A DNA stretch of 64,000 nucleotides from Pseudomonas asiatica. Lineage in GTDB: Bacteria > Pseudomonadota > Gammaproteobacteria > Pseudomonadales > Pseudomonadaceae. This document shows, piece by piece, positions 55,054 to 64,000 of this stretch. Location: assembly GCF_040214835.1 (NCBI RefSeq), contig NZ_CP157874.1:562001-626000 (forward strand), given 5' to 3'. Numbering within the stretch: the stretch's first letter is position 1; every line of letters starts with the position of its first letter. Under the pieces are notes generated by a model, which was given only the letters and a program-made list of their open reading frames with translations, had not been told where the DNA came from and did not search any database. The translations under genes were made by a program, and so were the position numbers.

Positions 55054-57042
55054 ATGCAGAGCAATCATTTCAGCCGCCATGCCCAGCAAGTCCATACCGT
55101 CGCCCATGGTGGGGCCGGGGAGGGCGGCAGTGACCCGTCCATCGCCCGCTCCTGGCTGCGCTGCCTGGAGGACTACCACCTCGACCCGTCGGTGATCGAG
55201 GCTCCGGTGGTGCTCGAGCATGGGCGCCTGCTGGAAAGCCGCGAGCGCCTGCGCCAGGTGCTGCAGATTGCCGACCATGAAATGAACAGCCTGCACCAGC
55301 AGCTTTCCGGGGCCGGCCATGCAGTGCTGCTGACCGATGCCCGTGGGGTGATCCTGAATTGTGTCAGCGCGCCGACCGAGCGGCGCAGCTTCGAGCGCGC
55401 CGGCCTGTGGCTGGGCGCTGACTGGAGCGAGGCGCGCGAGGGCACCAACGGCATCGGCACCTGCCTGGTCGAGCGCCAGGCGCTGACCATCCATCAGAAC
55501 GAGCACTTCCGTGGCCGCCACACCGGCCTGACCTGCTCCGCCAGCCCGGTGTTCGACCCGCATGGCGAGCTGCTGGCAGTGCTGGATGTGTCTTCGGCGC
55601 GGCCCGACGTTTCCCGCCAGAGCCAGTTCCACACCATGGCCCTGGTCAACCTGTCGGCGAAGATGATCGAAAGCTGCTACTTCCTGCGCCATTTCGAACA
55701 GCAATGGCTGCTGCGTTTTCACCTGCAGGCCGAGTCGGTCGGCCTGTTCAGCGAAGGCCTGCTGGCGTTCGACGGTGACGGGCGCATCTGCGCCGTCAAC
55801 CAGAGCGCGCTTAACCTGCTGGGCACGGTGCGTGGTGGCGTGCTGGGCAAACCGCTGGAACGCTTTTTCGCTTGCAGCCACGACGAACTGTTCAGTCGCG
55901 CCACGCCCGGTGGCAGCACGGCCTGGCCGCTGCATACCCTGGACGGGCGCCAGGTGTTCGCCAGCCTGCGTGGCCAGGCGCGCGCACCGGTGTGGTCGGT
56001 GCCGGCCGCCCAGCCGCGACCCGCACGGGAAGTGGAACCGCTTATCTGCCTGCTCGACCCGGCCTTGCAGAACGACTTCCGCCGCAGCGTGCGGGTGTTC
56101 GAGCGCGATGTGCCGCTGTTGCTGCGCGGCGAGACCGGCTGTGGCAAGGAGGCCTTTGCCCAGGCCGTGCACCAGGCCAGCGAGCGGCGCGGCAAGCCGT
56201 TCGTCGCCATCAACTGCGCCTCGATCCCGGAGAGCCTGATCGAGAGCGAACTGTTCGGCTACCGCGGCGGCAGCTTTACCGGTGCGCGCAAGGAAGGCAT
56301 GCGCGGCAAGCTGCTGCAGGCCGATGGCGGCACCTTGCTGCTGGACGAGATTGGCGACATGCCACTGGCCCTGCAAACCCGCCTGCTGCGCGTGCTGGAG
56401 GAGCGCCAGGTGGTGCCGATCGGTGGCGAGCCGCAGGCGGTCGACGTGCGCATTATCAGCGCTACCCACCGAGACCTGCTGGAACGGGTGGAGCAGGGCA
56501 GTTTCCGCGAGGACCTGTATTACCGGCTTAATGGCCTGGAAGTGGCATTGCCTGCGGTGCGCGAGCGCAGTGACAAGGCGCAGTTGCTGGACTTTCTGCT
56601 GCGTCAGGAGGCGCAGGGAGAACCGATCGATATCGAGCCCAGGGCACGGCAGGCACTGCTCGACTTCGCCTGGCCGGGCAACGTGCGGCAGATGCGCAAC
56701 GTGCTGCGTACCCTGGTGGCACTTTGCGAAGACTCCCGCATCATGTTCCCGGATCTTCCCGCCATTCTCCGCAACGGCACCGTCCCTGCAGGAGCGGCCT
56801 TGTGTCGCGAAAGGGCCGCAGAGCGGCCCCAGGGTCCCAGCCGCGCCGACCAATTTGCAGGGGTTGCTTCGCAGCCCGATCGCGACACAAGGCCGCTTCT
56901 ACAGGATGCGGAGCGGCAAGCATTGTTGGAGACGCTAGAGGCAAAACACTGGCACCTCACCCGTGTCGCCGAGCACTTGGGCATCAGCCGCAATACCTTG
57001 TATCGAAAACTGCGCAAACACGGCATCACCAGGGCCGACTGA
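55054..57042 (+). CDS. AcoR-type sigma-54-dependent activator with REP-encoded linker
   Basis: 662 residues from ATG 55054 (GGAG upstream). The N-terminal AcoR-type GAF region is at about 1-200 (LTDARGVILN, EGTNGIGTCLVERQALTIHQNEHF) and a PAS-like part follows. The AAA+ domain is at about 335-570 with Walker A GETGCGKE near 359. The sigma-54 contact loop is GSFTGA near 406, where GAFTGA is usual. The C-terminal Fis-type HTH is at about 630-660 (TRVAEHLGISRNTLYRKLRKH). Residues 578-617 are encoded by a REP pair in frame between the AAA+ and HTH domains. It is divergent from the dehydrogenase and is the likely activator of both sigma-54 promoters. Confidence 0.93.
   Translation: MQSNHFSRHAQQVHTVAHGGAGEGGSDPSIARSWLRCLEDYHLDPSVIEAPVVLEHGRLLESRERLRQVLQIADHEMNSLHQQLSGAGHAVLLTDARGVILNCVSAPTERRSFERAGLWLGADWSEAREGTNGIGTCLVERQALTIHQNEHFRGRHTGLTCSASPVFDPHGELLAVLDVSSARPDVSRQSQFHTMALVNLSAKMIESCYFLRHFEQQWLLRFHLQAESVGLFSEGLLAFDGDGRICAVNQSALNLLGTVRGGVLGKPLERFFACSHDELFSRATPGGSTAWPLHTLDGRQVFASLRGQARAPVWSVPAAQPRPAREVEPLICLLDPALQNDFRRSVRVFERDVPLLLRGETGCGKEAFAQAVHQASERRGKPFVAINCASIPESLIESELFGYRGGSFTGARKEGMRGKLLQADGGTLLLDEIGDMPLALQTRLLRVLEERQVVPIGGEPQAVDVRIISATHRDLLERVEQGSFREDLYYRLNGLEVALPAVRERSDKAQLLDFLLRQEAQGEPIDIEPRARQALLDFAWPGNVRQMRNVLRTLVALCEDSRIMFPDLPAILRNGTVPAGAALCRERAAERPQGPSRADQFAGVASQPDRDTRPLLQDAERQALLETLEAKHWHLTRVAEHLGISRNTLYRKLRKHGITRAD
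56785..56905. repeat. REP pair inside the activator gene
   Basis: 'ggagcggccttgtgtcgcga' and 'tcgcgacacaaggccgctt' flank about 60 bases with GGGCCGCAGAGCGGCCCC, all translated as a Gly/Ala/Arg/Pro-rich linker. Confidence 0.92.
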
Positions 57043-57108
57043 GCGAAACATCTGGTGCGATTTGTCGCGCCCTGGGCTACCCTGCCTCGATGTTTTGCGA
57101 GGTCGACC

Positions 57109-58458
57109 ATGCATATTCACATTCTCGGTATTTGCGGCACTTTCATGGGCTCGCTGGCGGTGCTGGCCAAGGAACTTGGCCACCGCGTCACCGGCTCGGA
57201 CGCCAACGTGTATCCCCCGATGAGCACCCAGCTCGAAGCCCAGGGCATCGAGCTGACCCAAGGCTATGACCCGGCCCAGCTGGATCCGGCGCCAGACCTG
57301 GTGGTCATCGGCAATGCCATGTCGCGTGGCAACCCGGCGGTGGAATACGTGCTGAACAAGGGCCTGCCCTATGTTTCCGGCCCGCAGTGGCTGGCCGACC
57401 ACGTGTTGCAGGGCCGCTGGGTGCTGGCCGTTGCCGGTACCCACGGCAAGACCACGACCAGCAGCATGCTGGCCTGGGTGCTGGAACATGCCGGCATGAG
57501 CCCGGGCTTCCTGATCGGCGGTGTGCCGCAGAACTTTTCGGTGTCGGCGCGCCTGGGCGATACGCCGTTCTTCGTGGTCGAAGCCGACGAATACGACAGC
57601 GCCTTCTTCGACAAGCGCTCGAAGTTCGTCCACTACCACCCGCGCACGGCGATCCTCAACAACCTTGAGTTCGACCATGCGGACATCTTCCCCGACCTGG
57701 CCTCGATCGAGCGGCAGTTCCACCACCTGGTGCGCACTATCCCTAGCGAAGGCCTGGTCATCCACCCCACCACCGAGCTGGCGCTGGAGCGGGTGATCGG
57801 CATGGGTTGCTGGACCCCGGTGCAGACCACCGGCGAAGGTGGCCAGTGGCAAGCCCGTCTGCTCAGCCCCGACGGCTCGCGCTTCGAAGTGCTGTTCGAC
57901 GGCGAAGCGCAGGGCGTGGTGGACTGGGCGCTGACTGGCCAGCACAACGTCGCCAACGCCCTGGCCACCCTGGCAGCGGCGCGCCATGTAGGCGTGGTGC
58001 CAGCCATGGGCATCGAAGGCCTGAGCGCCTTCAAGAGCGTCAAGCGGCGCATGGAGAAGGTTGCCGAAGTGCAGGGCGTGACCATCTACGATGACTTCGC
58101 CCACCACCCGACCGCCATCGCCACCACCCTCGACGGCCTGCGCAAGCGCGTCGGCGAGGCCCCGGTGATCGCCGTGATCGAGCCGCGTTCCAACTCGATG
58201 AAGCTCGGTGCCCACCGTGACGGCCTGCCGGAAAGCGTCAACGACGCCGATCAGGTGATCTGGTACGCCCCGGCCAACCTTGGCTGGGACCTGGCTGCCA
58301 CCGCCGCGCAATGCAAAGTGCCCAGCGTGGTGGCCGACAGCCTCGAAGCGATCATCGAGCGGGTCAAGGGCCAGGCTCGCCCAGGTACCCATGTGGTGAT
58401 CATGAGCAACGGCGGCTTCGGCGGCCTGCACGGCAAGCTGGCCGAGGCACTGAAGTGA
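57109..58458 (+). CDS. mpl: Murein tripeptide ligase Mpl
   Basis: A 449-residue Mur-ligase paralogue. It has N-terminal [25 protein letters not shown] loop [16 protein letters not shown], and [19 protein letters not shown], typical of Mpl. It attaches recycled L-Ala-D-Glu-mDAP tripeptide to UDP-MurNAc. Its stop overlaps the ubiX GTG by 4 bases. Confidence 0.97.
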   Translation: MHIHILGICGTFMGSLAVLAKELGHRVTGSDANVYPPMSTQLEAQGIELTQGYDPAQLDPAPDLVVIGNAMSRGNPAVEYVLNKGLPYVSGPQWLADHVLQGRWVLAVAGTHGKTTTSSMLAWVLEHAGMSPGFLIGGVPQNFSVSARLGDTPFFVVEADEYDSAFFDKRSKFVHYHPRTAILNNLEFDHADIFPDLASIERQFHHLVRTIPSEGLVIHPTTELALERVIGMGCWTPVQTTGEGGQWQARLLSPDGSRFEVLFDGEAQGVVDWALTGQHNVANALATLAAARHVGVVPAMGIEGLSAFKSVKRRMEKVAEVQGVTIYDDFAHHPTAIATTLDGLRKRVGEAPVIAVIEPRSNSMKLGAHRDGLPESVNDADQVIWYAPANLGWDLAATAAQCKVPSVVADSLEAIIERVKGQARPGTHVVIMSNGGFGGLHGKLAEALK

Positions 58459-59084
58459 GCGGGCCGGAACGCATCACCCTGGCCATGACGGGCGCCTCTG
58501 GCGCCCAGTATGGCCTGCGCCTGCTCGACTGCCTGGTGCGTGAGGACCGCGAGGTGCACTTCCTGATCTCCAAGGCCGCGCAACTGGTGATGGCTACCGA
58601 GACGGACGTGGTGCTGCCGGCCAAGCCGCAGGCGATGCAGGCCTTCCTCACCGAATATACCGGCGCTGCCGACGGGCAGATCCGCGTGTATGGCAAGGAG
58701 GACTGGATGTCGCCGGTGGCCTCGGGTTCCGGCGCCCCGGCGGCAATGGTAGTGGTGCCTTGTTCCACCGGCACCTTGTCGGCGATTGCCACAGGTGCCT
58801 GCAACAACCTGATCGAACGTGCTGCCGACGTTACCCTCAAGGAGCGTCGCCAGCTGATCCTGGTGCCGCGCGAAGCGCCGTTCTCCACCATTCACCTGGA
58901 GAACATGCTCAAGCTGTCGCAGATGGGCGCGGTGATCCTGCCGGCGGCGCCGGGCTTTTATCACCAGCCGCAGACCATCGACGACCTGGTCGACTTCGTG
59001 GTGGCGCGCATTCTCAACCTGCTGAACATTCCCCAGGACATGTTGCCGCGCTGGGGTGAGCACCACTTCGGGGTGGATGATTGA
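58455..59084 (+). CDS. ubiX: Flavin prenyltransferase UbiX
   Basis: 209 residues from GTG 58455. FMN/prenyl site motifs are [39 protein letters not shown] and [20 protein letters not shown]. It makes prenylated FMN for UbiD decarboxylase in ubiquinone synthesis. Its stop overlaps the next start. Confidence 0.97.
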   Translation: MSGPERITLAMTGASGAQYGLRLLDCLVREDREVHFLISKAAQLVMATETDVVLPAKPQAMQAFLTEYTGAADGQIRVYGKEDWMSPVASGSGAPAAMVVVPCSTGTLSAIATGACNNLIERAADVTLKERRQLILVPREAPFSTIHLENMLKLSQMGAVILPAAPGFYHQPQTIDDLVDFVVARILNLLNIPQDMLPRWGEHHFGVDD

Positions 59085-59368
59085 AGCGAGCGCTGGCGGG
59101 TTTGCTGGCGCTGGTGCTGCTTGGTGGCTGCGCCACGGTGCGCACGCTGGATGCCAACAAGCCCGGGGCACCGGTGGTGTATGCCGGTACCCGGTTGGAC
59201 TTGTATGTGATCAATGGCGGGTGCTGCCCGCGGGATCATTACGGGGCTGATGCGCCGGCGTATCCGGGGCTGGACCTGCCGGGGAGCATGTTGCTCGATA
59301 CCCTGTTGCTGCCGTTGTCTTTGCTGACAGCGGCCGGTGTAGGCTTCCAGGCCACCGGCGGCCTGTAA
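59081..59368 (+). CDS. YceK/YidQ-family lipoprotein
   Basis: A 95-residue lipoprotein from a TTG start overlapping ubiX. The lipobox LLGGC is at about 13-17, then [12 protein letters not shown] and the hydrophobic C-terminal [17 protein letters not shown], as in YceK/YidQ proteins. Function unknown. Confidence 0.82.
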   Translation: MKRALAGLLALVLLGGCATVRTLDANKPGAPVVYAGTRLDLYVINGGCCPRDHYGADAPAYPGLDLPGSMLLDTLLLPLSLLTAAGVGFQATGGL

Positions 59369-59371
59369 GGG

Positions 59372-59464
59372 CCCTTTCGCGGGTAAACCCGCTCCCACAG
59401 GTACTGCACCAGGTCTGAAATCGATGCAAATCCTTGTGGGAGCGGGTTTACCCGCGAAGAGGCC
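59372..59464. repeat. REP pair
   Basis: 'ctttcgcgggtaaacccgctccc' and 'gggagcgggtttacccgcgaagagg' lie between convergent genes. Confidence 0.9.
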
Positions 59465-59478
59465 CTGGCAGGTAAAGC

Positions 59479-60123
59479 CTAATTCTTGCCCAACCTGCGC
59501 AACTCATCCGACTCCACAATCCGCACACCGTCCTCTTCCTCCAGCGCCAGCCGCCACAGCGCCCGGGCCAAGGTACAAGCCTCGATCCCCCGATACTTTC
59601 CGGGTATCAGCTTGGCAAACGGCGAAGCCAACTGTTCGCTGAGCCGCGGCTCGACCCGCTCGCCCAGCAGCAACGATGGCCGCACGATGGTCAGCTGCGG
59701 CCAATCCTGGGCCTTGAGTGCCTCTTCCATCTCGCCTTTGACCCGGTTGTAGAAAACCGACGATTTCGGGTCGGCGCCCAAGGCACTGACCACCAGCAGA
59801 TGCCGTGCGCCCAACTCCCGGGCGCGCTTGCTGAACGCCACCACCATGTCCAGGTCCACCGCGCGGAAGGCCGATTCGGAACCGGCCTGCTTCAGCGTGG
59901 TGCCCAGGCAGCAGTAGGCGATATCGACCCGCCCGGCCAGCTGTGGAAGGAACACCGCCGGGTCGCCTACCGGGTTTTCCAAGTGCGGGTGCTCGGCCAG
60001 TGGCCGGCGGGTTGGCGCCAGTACGCGGGTGATGGTGGGCTCGTTGAGCAGGCGGTCGAGCAGGTGTTCACCTGTCAGACCCGTGGCACCGGCAAGCAGG
60101 ACATGCTGAGGCGTCAAATACAT
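59479..60123 (-). CDS. NAD(P)-binding oxidoreductase, atypical SDR (HTATIP2-like)
   Basis: A 214-residue protein. It has nucleotide motif [18 protein letters not shown], then [30 protein letters not shown] and [12 protein letters not shown] with a Tyr-x3-Lys-like pair. The family includes NmrA/CC3-like proteins; function unknown. Upstream gene (60151) ends 27 bases before its start. Confidence 0.82.
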   Translation of the reverse strand: MYLTPQHVLLAGATGLTGEHLLDRLLNEPTITRVLAPTRRPLAEHPHLENPVGDPAVFLPQLAGRVDIAYCCLGTTLKQAGSESAFRAVDLDMVVAFSKRARELGARHLLVVSALGADPKSSVFYNRVKGEMEEALKAQDWPQLTIVRPSLLLGERVEPRLSEQLASPFAKLIPGKYRGIEACTLARALWRLALEEEDGVRIVESDELRRLGKN

Positions 60124-60150
60124 GATGTCTCTCCCTTGTTACACACAAGC

Positions 60151-61884
60151 TTAGTGGTTGCGTGGCGTTTGCGCCTGTTCCCCCACGTTGGCCTGTGTGG
60201 CGTTACGCAATGCTTCTTCGGCCTGTTGCCGGCGCAGGTGCTGCCAGTGCTCAAGCACATTCGGCGGCGCCCACAGCTGCGGTTCGGAGGCCTCGAAACC
60301 TTCCCTTTGTTCTCTTTCGGCAACGCTGGCGCGCGCCAGTTCAAACGCCTGTTTCAGGTCGTCGGTCTGGTTCAGCGCTTCGGCGAACAGGGCATCGCCG
60401 AAGTAGGTGAAATCGGCTTCTTCCGAGCAACCGAAGGACACGCGGTCGGCCCGGGCGGCGGTCATGATCAGCGTGCGCTCATCCTTGAGCGGGGCGATAT
60501 AGCCCCCTGAATAGCACGCGGATATGACAATGACCTTGTCGCGGTCCTTCAGCGGTGCCAGGGCGCTGGCGAGTTCGTCGGCGGACAGGTCGGCCAGCTG
60601 CAGGCGCGGTTGGTCGAACACCAGCTGGTGGTCGTGGCTGCCATGGCTGGTGAGGTAGATGAACACCAGGTCTTCGGGGCCGCTGCGCTCGGCCAGGGTT
60701 CGGGCGGCGCGGGTAAGGTTTTCACGCGTGGCCATGGGGCGGGTGGTCATGTGATCGCGGTGGTTGACCAAGGTCACCTGGCCACGGGCGCCAAAGCGCA
60801 CCTTGAGCATGTTGCTGACGTAGTCGGCTTCGCGCATGAACACGCTCTGCTGGCCATCGCCGCCAACCACCAGGCTGTACAGCTGGACTGCTGGCGCCGA
60901 CCGCGGCACCCGGGCCAGCGCTTCGTCCAGCAAACGGCCCTGGTTGAGCAGCGCCAGGTCCAGCGGGTCGGGCAACAGTTTGCCGTTCTGGTCCCGTACG
61001 CGCACGCCGTTGCTCCAGGTGCCGCTTTCGACCTTGCCGTTGGTCATGATCAGCCGGCCTTGGCCGTGGTAGGCATCGTTGAGGAAGCCACCGATGTACT
61101 TGCTGCCGTCGGCCAGTTGCAGGCTGCCCTGGCCCGACAGACGCCAGTCGGCGAAGGTGCCCTTGTAGTGGCTGCCATCGCTGCCCAGCAGTTCGCCTTC
61201 GCCGACCAGCGAGCCGTCCTTGAATTCGCCGATCCACACATCACCGTCGGCATTTTCGAAGCGGCCACGGCCTTCCAGGCGGTTGTCCTTGAACTCACCG
61301 ATGTACTGCTCGCCGTCGACGCTGTCGTAGGTGCCGCTGCCTTCCAGCTGGCCGTTGATGAAGTGGCCGCTGAACTGGTTGCCGCTGGCATCGCTGCGTA
61401 CCCCGGCACCGTTGGGCTTGCCCTTGGCGAACAGGCCCTGGTAGCGGCTGCCGTCGGCCAGTTCCAGCTCGCCGGCGCCTTCGTACAGGTCGTCCTTGAA
61501 CTGGCCGCGGTAGGTCTGGTCGGCTTGCTTGAGGGTGCCTTCGCCGTCGCGGCGGCCGTGGCTGAAGGTGCCGGCATAGTGGCTGCCCGGGGTATTCAGC
61601 TCACCCAGCCCCTGGAACAGCCCCGCGGCGAACTGGCCGCGGTACACCTCGCCGTTGCGGCCGTGCCATTCGCCCTGGCCGTGCCATTGGCCGTCCTTGA
61701 AGGTACCGGCGTACCAGCTGCCGTTGGGGTAGTCGATCCGTCCCTCGCCTTGCAGCAGGCCATCGACCACCTGCCCCCGGTACCGCCCACCGTCAGGCAG
61801 GCGCGCGTCCGGCGGGAGCAGCGATTCGCCATCGCCGCAGGCGGCGAGCAGCAGGACCAGGGTGACGGGGAGCAGTGAACGCAT
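60151..61884 (-). CDS. Lipoprotein with 11 MORN repeats and a C13/caspase-fold peptidase domain
   Basis: 577 residues from ATG 61884. The lipobox LLAAC is at about 12-16. Eleven MORN repeats of 22-23 residues occupy about 35-285 (pattern Y-x-G-x-F-x-x-G-x-x-x-G-x-G). A domain like the C13 legumain/GPI8 family follows, at about 330-540, with the catalytic-type His in YLTSHGSHDH (near 414) and Cys in VISACYSGGY (near 457). The protein should be membrane-anchored, exposing the MORN array and peptidase to the periplasm. Its substrate is unknown. It heads a two-gene unit with the SDR at 59479. Confidence 0.85.
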   Translation of the reverse strand: MRSLLPVTLVLLLAACGDGESLLPPDARLPDGGRYRGQVVDGLLQGEGRIDYPNGSWYAGTFKDGQWHGQGEWHGRNGEVYRGQFAAGLFQGLGELNTPGSHYAGTFSHGRRDGEGTLKQADQTYRGQFKDDLYEGAGELELADGSRYQGLFAKGKPNGAGVRSDASGNQFSGHFINGQLEGSGTYDSVDGEQYIGEFKDNRLEGRGRFENADGDVWIGEFKDGSLVGEGELLGSDGSHYKGTFADWRLSGQGSLQLADGSKYIGGFLNDAYHGQGRLIMTNGKVESGTWSNGVRVRDQNGKLLPDPLDLALLNQGRLLDEALARVPRSAPAVQLYSLVVGGDGQQSVFMREADYVSNMLKVRFGARGQVTLVNHRDHMTTRPMATRENLTRAARTLAERSGPEDLVFIYLTSHGSHDHQLVFDQPRLQLADLSADELASALAPLKDRDKVIVISACYSGGYIAPLKDERTLIMTAARADRVSFGCSEEADFTYFGDALFAEALNQTDDLKQAFELARASVAEREQREGFEASEPQLWAPPNVLEHWQHLRRQQAEEALRNATQANVGEQAQTPRNH

Positions 61885-61999
61885 GGCGAGAACCGGGCAA
61901 TAGGTCTGCCGAGTATGACGCAGAATGGGATCCTGAAACAGCGAAGGCATGTGCTGGCGCAGCTCTCGAGCCTGCACTGCATCCAAAGCTGGCACGGAA

Positions 62000-62445
62000 C
62001 CTGTGGGAGCGGGCGTGCCCGCGAACACCGGCGAAGCCGGTGCCATCCACCGAGTTGCCTGATTCGCGGGCACGCCCGCTCCCACAGGTTCCGCGGAGAC
62101 TTTCAGCTTTGCGCAATACCTGTGGGAGCGGCTTTAGCCGCGAACACCGGCGGAGCCGGTGCCAGGCACCGCGTCGCCTGCTTCGCGGGTGAACCCGCTC
62201 CCACAGGTATTGCGGTGACTTTCAACTTTGCGCAATACCTGTGGGAGCGGCTTTAGCCGCGAACACCGGCGGAGCCGGTGCCATGCACCGTGTGGCTTTC
62301 TTCGCGGGTGAACCCGCTCCCACAGGTATTGCGGGGACCTTCAGCTTTGCGCACTACCTGTGGGAGCGGCTTTAGCCGCGAACACCGGCGGAGCCGGTGC
62401 CATGCACCGTGTGGCTTTCTTCGCGGGTGAACCCGCTCCCACAGG
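62000..62445. repeat. Tandem array of four 119-bp REP units
   Basis: Units start at 62000, 62119, 62238 and 62357, an exact 119-base period. Each contains a forward 'tgtgggagcgg', a CACCGGCGGAGCCGGTG palindrome and an inverse REP arm 'ttcgcgggtgaacccgctccc', with a 'ctttgcgcaatac' joiner. The first differs most; the last is truncated. It lies in the 585-base spacer between the MORN gene and the dehydrogenase; I see no gene in the remainder. Confidence 0.92.
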
Positions 62446-62469
62446 TTCCGTGTTGCCTTTGAGGTGCAA

Positions 62470-63558
62470 TCAGCGCACGCCCGGCGAAACGATGATCTTC
62501 ACGTTCTCCTCCTTGTTGTTGACCAACTCCTCGAAGCCCAGCTCGACAATCTGCTCCAACCCGATCCGCCCGGTCACCAGCGGGCGAATGTCCAGCCTGC
62601 CGTCAGCGATGAAGGCAATCACATCGGCAAACTCGCCGTTATACGCCAACGCTCCCAGCACTTGCTTTTCGGTGGACACCAGTTCGAAGAAGTTGAACTC
62701 GCTAGGCTCCTCGAATATCCCCACCAACACGCACTTGCCCGCCTTGCGGATGGTGTCGATGGCCAGCTTGGCCGTGTGCTTGTTGCCGATGCATTCAAAA
62801 CTCACATCCGCCCCCAGCCCGGCCGTCAGCTTGCGGATTTCCGCCAGGGCGTCGCACTGGCTAGGGTCCAGCACCACGCTGGCGCCAACCTCTTTGGCCT
62901 TGGCCTTGCGTGCCGAGGACATTTCCAGGGCGATCACCTGCGCCGCGCCTGCCGCCTTGGCACACATGATGGTGCACAAACCGATAGTGCCGGCTCCAAC
63001 TACCACCACCGTCTGGCCAAGCAGACTGCCGGCCTTCTTTACCGCATGCATGCCCACCGCCAGCGGTTCGATCAGCGCCCCGGCCTCTGCCGGGAAACCC
63101 TGCGGCAGCCGGTACAGCAGGTTGGCGGGCACGTTGACCAGTTCGGCAAAGGCGCCGTTGTTCATCAGGCCGGTGAAGGCAAGGCGCTCGCAGATGTTGT
63201 ACAGGCCGTGGGTGCAGTAGTAGCAGGTGCCGCAATGCTGGCAGGCGTCCGCAGCCACCGGTTCACCGACGGCAAAACCTTCCACGCCTTCACCCAGCTT
63301 GGCGATCTGGCCGCAGAACTCGTGGCCGAGGATGCACTGGCCCTGGATGCCGGTCAGCGGGTGCGGTGCCTCCACCGGGATGAATACCGGGCCGGCGACG
63401 TATTCGTGCAGGTCGGAGCCGCAGATGCCGCACCAGTCCACCTTGATCTGTACCCAGCCGGGCGCAGGGTCGGCCGGCAGGGGCACCTGTTCGACGCGAA
63501 TATCATTGCGGCCATGCCAGACGGCGGCACGCATGTGGGTGTGGCTCAGGTCATTCAT
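62470..63558 (-). CDS. 2,3-butanediol dehydrogenase (zinc-dependent)
   Basis: A 362-residue MDR alcohol dehydrogenase. Catalytic zinc ligands are in CGICGSDLHEY and GHEFCG, structural cysteines in ACQHCGTCYYCTHGLYNIC, and the NAD motif is VVVVGAGTIGLCTIM. It links 2,3-butanediol to acetoin and lies downstream of the acetoin dehydrogenase E2 gene (28 bases), matching the P. putida acetoin cluster. Confidence 0.93.
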   Translation of the reverse strand: MNDLSHTHMRAAVWHGRNDIRVEQVPLPADPAPGWVQIKVDWCGICGSDLHEYVAGPVFIPVEAPHPLTGIQGQCILGHEFCGQIAKLGEGVEGFAVGEPVAADACQHCGTCYYCTHGLYNICERLAFTGLMNNGAFAELVNVPANLLYRLPQGFPAEAGALIEPLAVGMHAVKKAGSLLGQTVVVVGAGTIGLCTIMCAKAAGAAQVIALEMSSARKAKAKEVGASVVLDPSQCDALAEIRKLTAGLGADVSFECIGNKHTAKLAIDTIRKAGKCVLVGIFEEPSEFNFFELVSTEKQVLGALAYNGEFADVIAFIADGRLDIRPLVTGRIGLEQIVELGFEELVNNKEENVKIIVSPGVR

Positions 63559-63586
63559 TGTTGTTCTCCAGGCTCACGGAAAGGGC

Positions 63587-64000
63587 TTAGTGCTTGCGCA
63601 GGAACGCGAGCAGTTGCTGGTTGACCTGTTCGGCCGCCTCCATCTGCACCATGTGCCCAGCCTCGGGCAGTACCAGCACTTCAGCCTCCAACCCTTCGGC
63701 ATGGCTGGCCGGGATGATCGCGTCCTTGCCGCCCCACACCACCAGGGCCGGGTGCTGCCCCAGCACCCCGCGCAGGTCGTGGCGCTGCCGGTCGCCGTCG
63801 GCGATGGCCGATGCCAACAGGCGCAACGCGTCGTCCACCCCTTCCAGGCGCTTGAACTTGAGCATGTCCTCCAGCATCTGCCGGGTGACCAGTGCCGGGT
63901 CGGCAAACAGCTGCACCATCTGCGGCTTGAGGGCATTGCGGTTGGCGGCAGCGACGAAGCCTTGCAGGTACTGCCCGTTTATCGCCTCGCCCAGCCCGGC
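63587..64000 (-). CDS. acoC: Acetoin dehydrogenase E2 (AcoC), C-terminal hydrolase part only
   Basis: The last 137 codons of an open frame that continues past the window edge. It has the late alpha/beta-hydrolase pattern VVWGGKDAIIPASHAEGL and the catalytic-type His in LPEAGHMVQME. In Pseudomonas acoC codes for a lipoyl/hydrolase-fold acyltransferase; the position next to butanediol dehydrogenase supports this. The lipoyl domain is outside the window. Confidence 0.78.
   Translation of the reverse strand, partial: AGLGEAINGQYLQGFVAAANRNALKPQMVQLFADPALVTRQMLEDMLKFKRLEGVDDALRLLASAIADGDRQRHDLRGVLGQHPALVVWGGKDAIIPASHAEGLEAEVLVLPEAGHMVQMEAAEQVNQQLLAFLRKH

Noticed and set aside
54883..56853. Long minus-strand open frame opposite the sigma-54 activator
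   Set aside because: Shadow of the activator, and it crosses the divergent promoter region.
62000..62445. Possible CRISPR array
   Set aside because: The repeat unit is 119 bases with near-identical interior and no variable spacers; it is a REP tandem array.

Overview
This window reads as a chromosomal segment of a Pseudomonas putida-group bacterium. The bulk is GC-rich with tightly packed genes. The spacers are full of the group's REP palindromes (cores such as CGCGGGTTTACCCGCG flanked by GGGAGC/GCTCCC). The gene order nrdR-ribD-ribE-ribBA-ribH-nusB-thiL-pgpA, then ribA, dxs-ispA-xseB, ribB, eutBC, mpl-ubiX and the acetoin genes is the one I recall from P. putida KT2440. Species assignment is an inference; nothing was searched.

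Layout: 1-3.7 kb holds a partial AGCS amino-acid symporter, an XRE regulator, and a TauE-type exporter with a clavaminate-synthase-like dioxygenase. 4-5.8 kb has two overlapping sugar-nucleotide reductase/epimerase genes. 5.9-8.3 kb has a divergent HxlR regulator/MFS pair and an OmpW porin with an ANR-like box. 8.4-11.7 kb is a probable Zur-controlled operon: His-rich ZrgA-like protein, ABC ATPase, FtsX-type permease and a DUF3299 protein. 11.8-14.3 kb holds housekeeping and hypothetical genes (CnoX, a methyltransferase, a YbaY lipoprotein). 14.4-23.2 kb is the nrdR/riboflavin/nusB/thiL/pgpA block followed by ribA and a BtuF-like protein. 23.3-27.6 kb is dxs, ispA, xseB and a stand-alone ribB preceded by a clear FMN riboswitch.

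27.7-28.8 kb is a low-GC orphan gene whose C-terminal half looks like a HEPN domain with an RNxxxH motif; it is the strongest candidate for a recently acquired, possibly defensive gene. 29-34.3 kb is a siderophore locus: periplasmic esterase, histidine kinase, response regulator, and a divergent TonB-dependent receptor, with Fur-like boxes. 34.3-35.4 kb contains a C4-antisense-like structured RNA ahead of a small gene, a DUF3077 gene and a perfect 28-bp-arm palindrome. 35.5-40.3 kb is an FAD oxidoreductase and a copper-resistance operon (copA, a small MDHG-repeat protein, copB, a cytochrome c) with a CopR-like box. 40.7-44.9 kb is a HlyD-type adaptor with an ABC ATPase and two MacB-like permeases.

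45.3-49.2 kb holds an S24-like regulator, ppa, mtfA, a DedA protein and an acetyltransferase. 49.3-57 kb is an ethanolamine catabolism block (eutC, eutB, permease, aldehyde dehydrogenase, sigma-54 activator). It has two good -24/-12 promoters, one for the permease-eutBC operon and one for the dehydrogenase. 57.1-59.4 kb is an overlapping mpl-ubiX-lipoprotein operon. 59.5-61.9 kb has a nucleoside-binding oxidoreductase and a MORN-repeat/caspase-fold lipoprotein. 62.0-62.4 kb is a four-copy 119-bp tandem array of REP units. The window ends in a 2,3-butanediol dehydrogenase and the 3' end of acoC.

The most unusual points are: the C4-like RNA, with a segment complementary to the start region of the next gene; the HEPN-like orphan; and two cases where a REP pair lies in frame inside a coding sequence (the sigma-54 activator linker and the N-terminus of the DUF3299 protein).
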